From positions 42,501 through 106,500 of the forward strand of contig CAMXCT020001559.1 in assembly GCA_947184155.2 (NCBI GenBank): 64,000 nucleotides of DNA, written 5' to 3'. The notes below the pieces were generated by a model. That model saw only the letters and a list, made by a program, of their open reading frames with translations, did no database searches and was not told the origin of the DNA. This stretch comes from Cladocopium goreaui (Eukaryota > Sar > Dinophyceae > Suessiales > Symbiodiniaceae). Position numbers and translations under genes: made by a program. Positions 50,101 to 61,300 of this stretch are shown piece after piece (position 1 is the first letter of the stretch; every line of letters starts with the position of its first letter).

Positions 50101-53100
50101 TAGATGGGAAATCTACAGTTAACTGTAATGAATTAAACTAGAGTGAAATCCCAAATGTTAATAGATTTTAATGTTAACTGTAGTGAATGAAACTTGCCAT
50201 GTTTGGTGGCCAACCCTTCAGCGTGGGACTATGCGAACTATGCCCAGGCCATGCCTGAAGAGGAGTCCGGAGATCTAATCTGGAGAAGTTGGTGAAGGAT
50301 TTTCTTGGAATATGTGGCCATGCTATGCCATGATGTTCGTCTAAAAAATGCTGGCTTTCAATGGGAAAATCATCTATTTTTATGGAGCTTTGAATGGTTT
50401 TTTTAAAGCTGATTATAGATGATGATTAATTTCATTCACATAGGGTTTGCTTTTTTTCAAACCATTACTGTATGAATAATCATCAGCAAAGCCATTATGA
50501 TGAATATCCATTCACCATTAGGGTTTGCTGATGATGCCGCCCACATTGCGCATGGAAAATTGGAAAAATCCACTGGGTCATCTTGGAAAAAAGGTGCCGT
50601 TTCCAGCGTTTCCAGAATGGAAAAAAGGATGGTATAGATGACTGGTTGGTGGTGACTGGAACATATGTTTTATGACTTTCCGTATTTTTCCATTCAGTTT
50701 GGAATTTCATCATCCCAACTGACGAACTCCATCATTTTTCAGAGGGGTAGGTATACCACCAACCAGATGATATTTCCTCCATAATTTCCAACTCTTGGGA
50801 ACCCTCTGGTAATCAAACTTACCAATTCAAATGCCGTTAGATGGGGAATGTCACATTCCCATTCCCATTATCGATGTGGAACAAAAAACATGTTTTCTAG
50901 ATTATGTTGCTAGGGTTTTTGAATGGGTTTTCCACGACATCTTTTTGGAAGTTTACCCTATGCCCTATGGTTAGCATGTCATTATCATTATTACTATCAA
51001 CCATATTAACCATGATTACTACATAGTACTACTTAATAGCAACAATCATTAGAAAAAACCATGACAAACTGTTTACTTACTATTTCGATAGAAACCATGG
51101 TTTTAAGTTTTTACCATCATTAGTACTTAATATTAACCGAATCATTCTCAACTTTTATTAGTACTAGTAGTACTCTCCAGTATCAGCAAGGCCAGGTTTC
51201 GTCATTTCGTCACCCAAGGTTGGACCTTCAAATGGCTCTCAGTGCCAGCCTTCATGCGCAGGTGGGATTTTGTGGGTGGGTGGCATGGCATGGCACCACG
51301 GTTTTTGCCACCAGAAATGGATGTTTGAATGGCTGCAAATGGCTATATAATACATAAATATACATAAATGACATTGAATGACTATAGAAATGGACATTTA
51401 ACAATCAAAAATGAAGGTTTAACATGCGTTAACCATGAGAAATGTGGATGTATAGCCAATGCAATGGCCAATATACGATCAAATACCGCCCACGACTGGA
51501 CCCCAAGGGTTTCAAAAAAATCGGGGGGCAGGATGAACCAATAAGAAATGAGGCAGGATTCCTCAAACTGCCACCCTGCGATACACATTTTGGCAGACTT
51601 CCTTTCGGGACGAAAATGAGCAGGTCCTGTTGGAAAATGGGATTTTGGGCTTTGGTATCCTATTTGAGTCTGAAAATTATCCAGAAAAAAAACACTGGTT
51701 TTCATCATCATTTTGCCGTATTGAGCCATTTGGTATAGCCAATTTTCAGATCCATTTTTAGACAATCTCTCAAAAATGCTGGGGTGAAATCGCTACCGGA
51801 AATTTGCCAGCTTGGGGAGGTTTTATCTGATTCTTATGATTTTGCCTGTGCTTATTTTTTGGGGGCTTTTTTGGGCCGAGATTCAACTCTCACAGCCATG
51901 TGTTGAAACTCGACTGACAGGTTTTATATTTTTGTTTACCCTCTGGTAATGGCTGATGTAGCTATTGAAAATGGCCATTAATAGTGGATTTTCCCATTAA
52001 AAATGGTGATTTTCCATAGCTATGTTAAATTACCAGAGGGTAAATGGTTTCATGATTGTGAAGATTCCTCTCTGAAGCGTGTGAATTGACCAGCATATCA
52101 GCATATCTACCATGTGTTTTACAATGACCAAGAGGATAAATCACTGATGATCACAGTGAGTAGAAAATGATTTTAAAAAATGCCTTGCCTTTGAAACCGT
52201 GTCACCTGGCGACGCTGCAAAGTTGTTCTACACCCCCTAAATTTAAGGAATGGAACCCAACAAGGCCCCATATCCAGGAGTAATCTAAAAAAATCAGTAA
52301 CCCCATGTTTACAGATTTTTTTTCTAGGTTCCACCTTAGAATAATGGCTTTAATGACGTTGAATGGTCTAACGAGGCAACATTGGTTTCTTGCTGCTGAT
52401 CCCAAAATTGGCAGAAGCTTTCCGTTGCTTTGTCTCCCTGAAGTTCGTGGCTGTGCCATGGTCAATTTGTCAATTCTCCGCATGACAAGGATGTCCATCC
52501 ATGATATTCCATGATCATGATGATGATTATTCATAAATAAGCACTGTTAGATGATTACTATGATGATTATTAGATTATTACTATGATCATGATGATTATT
52601 ATTATTATTTGATGGTGATGTTATTGATGATTATGATTGTATTTGATGACATGGATGTCCATCCACCGGTGATTTATAACATTTTATAACGTTAATGATG
52701 GAGATGTTATGACTATTTCCCTTCATTAACGTGATAAATCACCGGTGGTTTATCCATCACTGGCGGTGCTGGGATGACCTGCTGGGATGACCAGCTGGGA
52801 TGACCAGGCCCATGAGGCCGACGATCCCAGCTGTGCGGGTGCAGCTGTGGGTGAAGAAGCTGCAACTTGGCGTTTCAGCTGTGGGTTGAACAATGGTGAC
52901 CCAGTCAGCGTTCAATTTGTTTTGTGTGTTTCAGTGGAAATTGGTGTAGGCTATAATATATATATATACATTTTTATGTGTATGTATATGTGTATACATA
53001 TATATATATATATGTATATATATGTATATATATATATGTATATATTTACTGTACATATATAATTATATTGTATACATATGTTTGTATATATATATACTGT

Positions 53101-56100
53101 ACATATATAATTATATATATGTATACATATGTTTATATATATATATATATGTATATGTGTATATATATATATGTATATGTGTATATATGTATCATGGGAC
53201 CTTGCTGAGCCTTGCTGCATTTTGATGTTTCCATGAGCGTCTTATTTTGCTGACATGTTGCTCGTACTCCTATTGGTTGATGTTTGCTTTCATTACATCC
53301 AACTGTTATAGGTAGTTTCAAATCGTTTATATAGTTTATATCCCAAACCTTTTTGCCGGGTGGCTTGGAGACATCTACATGTAAGATGTAGGGACATAGC
53401 CTCAACATACATGATATGAACCATCTATTCTTTACTACTTCTTGCTATTACTTCACCATTCTAGTCGGTTGAAGCCCCATGTTTGTTGCCACCCAGAAAC
53501 GATCTCATTGTTGGTGGTTCACCCAAGTTAGTGGGTGAATTTGCACCACTTACAACTGGACTAACCATGACTAACCCTCTACCCATCCTGCTTATTTCAT
53601 GCCAAACTTCGGAGCCCCATCTCTGAATTTTCCGAGTCGATGATTTGCTAAAAAATGTTCCCGATGGGATATCTATCCACGTGGGGAATATATACATTTA
53701 TTTATTTATCTATTTATTTATTATTTATTTACAGTACATATGGGGTTTCCTTGAGCGAATCCAAGCTATGCTCCGAATGTCGAGGAGCAGGAAGAAGAAA
53801 GGGCTCGCCTATCGGCCTCCGCGCAACACCACCTGTCACAGGTTTCCGACCTTTATCCCCGTGCTGGGTCAAGCAGTTTGAAGTGGGCAGTTTAAGCATC
53901 AGAAATTTGGGGTTAAATAGAGGGTTTGACCAAAAAACATGGGGGATTAAATGATTTAACCAAGAAAAAAATTGTTTGTACAGTAATCATCAAAAATGAT
54001 GGTTTAAGATGCCTTCACCATCCTGAAATGGGGATTTCATCATATCTAATCATATTAGAACAGTGGCTGCAAGACACCCTTGTTGGGTGAAACTAGGGGA
54101 TTCTACGAAACCAAAAATCGGTGACAATCATCCCGTAGGAGAAATAGCTCCTGAATTCTTCATGGGGCAGCCCAAAATCTATTGGTACCCTCTGGCTATG
54201 ACTAACATAGCCATCGGAAATGGCCCATAGAAATAGATGGCTTACCGAACTTAAAAATGGGTGGATTTTCCATGGCTATGTTAAATCACCAGATGGTAAC
54301 TCTCATCATTTTCCTGGGTGCTGATGCCAACAGATCTGACAGGAGCAAGAGAAGTTGCCAGAGGACGAGGTGTGTAACACAAGAGGCGTCCAAAGGCAGA
54401 AAGTTAACCCACGATGGCTATTTTGTTGGGGACAATTATTATTTAAGCAAAAGGAATTTGGTGTAACTACATGTAACTACCCTATTTGCAGACAAATCTA
54501 TGTTGATATGAGTGTTTGATAGTGTTTGAGATAAATGGACGGGTTCGAGCGATAAATCTCACAGTAAATTCACCTCTGCATTTGATGGCACATAAAACCT
54601 TTAATAAAAACAGTAAACTTTCCATTGGACCAATCTCTTCACGGAAATCTCGGTTGGTGTCAGTTGCTGTCCTGAGATTGCCCTACCCAGAAGGTGAAGG
54701 CGGAGCTTAAGGCACAACCTCACTTTTCACACCGTTGGCCGGGTGTGGGGCACTCCGATGCCAGGGGTGGCTAAAATGGGCGTTTGATGTTCTCTGTCAC
54801 AGGTTGTGACTCGGAGATGCTCACGCCTACCCGCCAACCCAATGTGCTTGGGGCCAACGCACTCCACGTGCCTTAATGCACAACATGTGCAGCACTCCGG
54901 GTGTATGACAGTGAGACCATGGGCTATTCGGTGCTCACTGGGCACATTTCCTACGACTAGCTGGAGCCAGGCGTAATTCGGGTCGCGGTCCTGGTCTGGC
55001 ATTGGACCGAGGCGGGGAGGCCGACTTTCAAACGAAAATCATCGACGTGCTGAGCTGTATGCCTTGCGGTGACTTCGCGTGTCTTGGAAAACATCAATTC
55101 TGCTCACAGTTCTGTTGTTGTCAGAAATTGGGGATTGTACAGACGGCAAAAACATGCGGTTTGTCTCTGCGTCCACTAGAAGCTTGAAATGTTTGTTCAG
55201 AAAAGGTTGGGGAAGACAATTCCAAATAGTTTCCATTTATATGTCAGTCTTAGACAGTATGAGTATGAGTTGAAGAGTAAGCAGAAAAGATGCAGATCAC
55301 CAGTGCATGTTGATTTATTCAAAATCAGGGGGTCTCCATGCTAATGGCAAAAAATCATGAAAAATCAATGACCTTCCTTTTGTGTCGTCAAATGTGGCGG
55401 GCTGGGAAATCCCCAAATCAGCCATGGCGGTTTTGTAGTGACTGTCTGTGGGGAAATCATCGAACTATTGCTGGGGGCTTTTCCAGCAAGCCATGGAGCT
55501 GATTGCCGGATGGTACGTATAACATACGTTAACAAATTGTAATTAAATGGGTATGGGTCAAAATTAGGTACCCCAATAATTGGATGGTTAATACTAAACT
55601 AGACTAACATCTGTGGTCCCACATCGGTCTTCCATTTTGACCCACATCCAAATGGTACCCTGTTGATAAATTCTGGGTTGACACTACACTCAAAGCAGTT
55701 TCGACGCCGTGATTCTACCAGAGGTTGCACCACAAAGTGGCCTTATTTGGATTTATTTGGAACTGTTGCTTGCTGGCTTCCAATGAAGATACTGTCAGCT
55801 AGGGTTTCAGGTCTGAGATGCCGATGGTGTTGATGGGTTCTATGTTTTTTGATCACATCCTGGTTGTGTATCTTGTTCAGGATCTCTGTCTGCGCACCTC
55901 CTGGTGTGAATTGGCGACTGTCAGTATGGATGTGTTCTCGCTCTTTCCCATTTTGGTGGGCAGTTGTGATGTACGATGAACTGTTGGTTTCAGCTTGGGA
56001 CCCTTTGGACTTGCCCTACCCAAAGAGTGTTGGCAGTAGCACAGCCTCACTCTTCACACCGTTGGCCGGGTGTGGGGCGCTCCGATTTACCTGGGGCTCA

Positions 56101-57165
56101 TCGAAACTCCTGCAGCAGGTGGATTGATTCGCTCAGTGCGTTTGGGGCCAACGCACCTTGTGCTCAAAGCGAGGTGTATGACAGTGAGACCATGGGCTAT
56201 CGGTGCTCACTGGGCGTATCTTCCCTGCACAGTACAAGCCTGGTCGCCCTGATATGAGATCTTTTCAGATGGAGTTGTGGACCTGCGCTCGGTGAGCGCG
56301 GCTCCCACCGTTGGAACCGCTGCACCGTTGGGCCCGGGGTCGGGGGACAACCACCCAGCGTTCCCTACGTGGGATCGGAGCGGCGAACTACGCCGGCGCA
56401 GCGGCGCTGCTACCCTGGAAGACGTCAGGAGGGCGTAGCTGCTGTGTGGGGTCTGGTAGATATCGGATCGGGGAGGCCAAACCTCGAGTGCTTGGACAAC
56501 GTGCTTTGGGTTGTCGTTACATGTGCGGTTTACAGCGTTTTGTCCATGTGGTAAACCCTTTCTGATCAACTATCCCATACTATCCCCAATGACTTTGCGT
56601 ACGTGGTTGGTATTCGTATCATCTACACATATAGTAGTATTTGTTTATGGGGTTTTAGCAGGTTGAAGAACCCCCAGGTACCTTCCGGTGATTTAACAGT
56701 TTCCTATGGCCTGCTTTGGTATACATCACACATCTGTAGAGATTTATGGTGATATATATATATATATATATCTCTATCTACTTGTATTGTGACCTGTTAC
56801 CTATTTAAAGTTGCTATTTTCCATAGTAATGTGCTAAGTTAGGAGAGGGTATACATCTTTGGTTTGTTGTTTTCTATGTTGAATCATATTTCGGATGATG
56901 ATCTCCAATGACAAGCACGTCTTCTAACTTTGGGTGGTTGAAACATGTGGAAATCGCCAAAGAGTACTGATTCTGTGATAAATAGATAGACCGACAGGCA
57001 GAGAAAGATAGGTAGAGATAGATAGAGAGATAGCGAGAGAGATAGATAGAGAGATAGATAAAGATATATATATAGAGAGAGAGATAGATAGAGATATAGA
57101 TAGAGAGATAGACAGAGATATAGATAGAGAGATAGAAAGAGAGATAGATAGAGACAAAGAAAGAG

Positions 57166-57200
<35 letters not shown>

Positions 57201-57446
57201 TAGATAGATATATAGATAGATAATGATAGATAATGATAGATAATGATAGATAATGATAGATAATGATAGATAATTATGGATAATGATAGATAAGGATAGA
57301 TAATGATATATAATGATAGATCATGATAGATCATGATAGACAATGATAGATAATGATAGATAATGATACATAATAATAGATAATGATAGATAATGATAGA
57401 TCATGGTATATTGATAATGATAGATAGATAATGACAGCTAGACACT

Positions 57447-57486
<40 letters not shown>

Positions 57487-58362
57487 TAGATAGATATAGA
57501 TAGATAGATATAGATAGATATAGATAGATATAGATAGATATAGATAGATATAGATAGATATAGATAGATATAGATATAGATATAGATAGATATAGATAGA
57601 TATAGATAGATATAGATATAGATACAGATATAGATAGAGATAGAGATAGATAGAAAGATAGATAGATAGATAGAAAGATAGATAGATAGATAAATAGATA
57701 AATAGATAAATAGATAATGATAGACAGATAATGATAGACAGATAATGATAGATAGATAATGATAGATAGATAATGATAGATAGATAGATCATGATAGATA
57801 GAGATAGTTAGATAGATAGAGATAGGTAGATAGATAGAGATAGGTAGATAGATAGAGATTGGTAGATAGATAGAGATAGAGATAGATAGAGATAGAGATA
57901 GATAGAGATAGAGATAGAGATAGAGGTAGATAATGATAGACAGATAATGATAGATAGATAATGATAGATAATGGTAGTTAATGATAGATAATGACAGATA
58001 ATGATAGAAAGAGAAAAATGTTAGAGATAGACATATCGATAGAGATAGATAGATAGATGGATGGCTAGATAGGTAGATAGATAGATAGAGATAGAGATAG
58101 AGATAGATAAAGTTAGATAGGGATAGATAGAGTTAGATAGAGATAGATAGAGATAGATAGAGTTAGATTGATATTTATAGATAGATATTGATTGATTGAT
58201 TGATTGATAGATAGATAGGCAGTTCGATAGATAGATAGATAGATAGATATATAGATAGACAGACAATGATAGATAGAGATAGAATGGTAGAGATAAAAAA
58301 AGGAAATATAGACAGATAGATAGTTAGTTAGATAGATAGATATTGACAGATAGAGAGGTAGG

Positions 58363-58396
<34 letters not shown>

Positions 58397-61300
58397 TAGA
58401 TAGATATAGATAGATATAGATAGATATAGATAGATATAGATAGATATAGATATAGATATAGATAGATATAGATAGATATAGATATAGATACAGATATAGA
58501 TAGAGATAGAGATAGATAGAAAGATAGATAGATAGATAGAAAGATAGATAGATAGATAGAAAGATAGAAAGATAGAGATACGATAACACCATGGAAAATG
58601 TCCCCGGGGAGCTCCTCCACAGCTCTTGCGAGGTCAAAAAGGAGGCAGTTGCGGAGGCTCTACCCAGGCTGCTGCGCGGGAAGTGCGGCGTCGGTTGTGG
58701 AGGGTTGGATGAAACCATCAATGCGGATTTAACCGGCCGCAACATGTGAATGGATTTTACATAACCATTTGACAACAAATTTATAACCATCATATAAAGA
58801 ATATTTGTTTATAATATATAATGCCAACACCGCATTAATAAACCCCCCCCAGACGGTCAGAACTCACCTTGTAAAGTCTTTCCTGGTGTCCCCCTAAATA
58901 AACTGCCTCTGAACCATAAAATTTTGGATATGGTTTACGTCAATTGGCTGAAAGCTATGGGGGACATTGGGAATGAATAGGCAAATCCAAAGAAAAAACA
59001 TTAGGAACATGGTGGTTGATTAATCAGGGGCAAACCCTGATTATTATCAATGGGGGACATGGGCTCATGGGGGGTACCCTTTAGGAGCTATCCAAACTGA
59101 TGATTTTTATAAAGAATTCGATTAGAAATCGATCATATGGGGAATAGTTGTTTTTTCAAATTTTCAATGATCAACGGTGATGGGTTCTGGTGTTCATGTG
59201 GTTTCAACTTAAATATATATCATAAGGAAACCATAAGGAAACCATTTGAAATTTTTGGATTTAAAAAAATTGATTTCAGTACTGGTGGTTTTTTAATCGG
59301 GGGTGGTTATTAATCTGGGGGGACCACCTGTTTTTAAATTACAAAAAAATGGGCAGTGGTGGTTGATTAATCTGGAGGGGTTAATTAATCCTGACTTGAC
59401 ATTATATTTTAAGATAATATAAGATAAAATAATACAATATAATATAACATAACATAATATAACATAGCATAACATAATACAATATAAGATTCGATAAGAT
59501 AAATATATTATAATTCAATATGATAGAAGATAAGATAATATATTTTGATATAACATAACATTTATTATAATGTTTAATATAATATGATATAACATAATAT
59601 AATATAATATCATATCATATATTAAAATATAATATAATATAGACTACAATATAATACAATATAATATAATAAAATACAATATAATATAATATAGACTATA
59701 ATAGACTATAATATAATATAATATGATATAATATGATATGTTTTGATATGATATAATATAATATATATATATATATTAGGATATCTAATGTTGTATCATT
59801 ACCAAAAATGAACAATGAATGTTCGCAACAAAAAACAATATTCAGGGAAGATGAAAAACCAATATCATGGCCCATGGATTGTCCATCACTTGGCAGTGGA
59901 AATATGAGACAGGATTAGAAAAACTACCGAATCTTACCATGATTGGATATATAATTCAACCATGAAACATGGATTTTTACCCATATATAGTTTTTGATAT
60001 AGTGTATAATCCCATCCGTTCATATGAAACAGGCCTTATGTATTGAATTTTGGTGCTCCCTAGTGATTTCCGAAACCATCCACCATAGTGGGTTTCTGGG
60101 TTGACTCACGTTTTGGAGGGTCCCAAGGTGGGCCACGTTTGGTCAAAGATTGTGAGATTTCAATCCCGAGGAGAACTATGTAGTGATTATGTTTATTATA
60201 ATCCACTAATCCACTATATTATAAATAATCCAATTATTGTAATCCAACTCAGATTTGTTATACTGATATACTGGACATGAAGCCAGTATGGGGGCTCCCG
60301 GCTCCACACGTGGGCACGTGAAGATTCCGTGTGGGTGGTTTCACCCTGAATCAGATCAGGTCAGGTCTGTTTCGAAAACCTGGAAGTTGGATTCTATGTT
60401 TTACCATCTGGTTATGACTAACATAGCCATAGAAAATCACCATTTTTAATAGGTAAACCATCTATTTCTATGGGCCATTTTCCATGGCTATGTTAAATAA
60501 CCAGATGGTAACACAAATGTGTGAGGTTCAACAGGTCTCTCGAAAGACTTGATGTGTCTAGGTTTTTAAATACAGTTGATGGATTGAAACCAGCAAGGGA
60601 ATTTGAAGATATAGAGCTTTGTCCGGAAAATCCGAAAATCATCAACCACCAACCTGCAGTTTGATGTTTTTCTTGATGAAAGACCATGAAAAACCTGGCT
60701 GTTTTAATTTCAGTGCCAGTGGCCGCCAGTGTCAGGCCTGCAGCCTCACCAACCAAGGCGGATCTTGTTGGGCTCAACAGCCTCGTGACCTTTTGACTGA
60801 GAAATTCCGATTGTGTATTTTTGCCCCGTCTTTTTGCTCGAAGTGGGCATGTTGGTGAAATCTAGATGGGGTCTGCTCATATCTTCATCATCGCCATGAT
60901 TGCCAACCAGAATCCCACGAATCTTGTTGGACAATTCCTCATGTGGTTGGTGCTTTGGACCATTTTTGATATATATAGTTTCCCCATATTTTCGTTGGGA
61001 TGATGATCCAATCTCACGAACTCTATCATTTTTCAGAGGGGTAGGTTAACCAACCACCAACCAGTCATGTGTGTTGATTTTCGCCGCCATTGAAGGCAAA
61101 AAACCCGCCCTTTCAACCGAGAAACAACTGGGACCCAAGGGACCTGTCGTGCGACTGCAGGAGGGTGTCAGTGCACCGTCCTAGGCGCATGGGATGTTGG
61201 GTACCCCAGTGACCTTGAATCACATGGAAAACCACGGATAGAAATCCTGCACCACCTTGAGCCCTATAAATAATAGACAAAAACCACCTGTCAACTGGTG

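Noticed and set aside
52202..52534. Minus- and plus-strand frames of about 70-110 codons
   Set aside because: No splice link to the gene and no recognised motif; composition alone is not enough.
56924..58793. Several minus-strand frames of Ile/Tyr/Leu/Ser repeats
   Set aside because: They are translations of the GATA microsatellite and have no other features.
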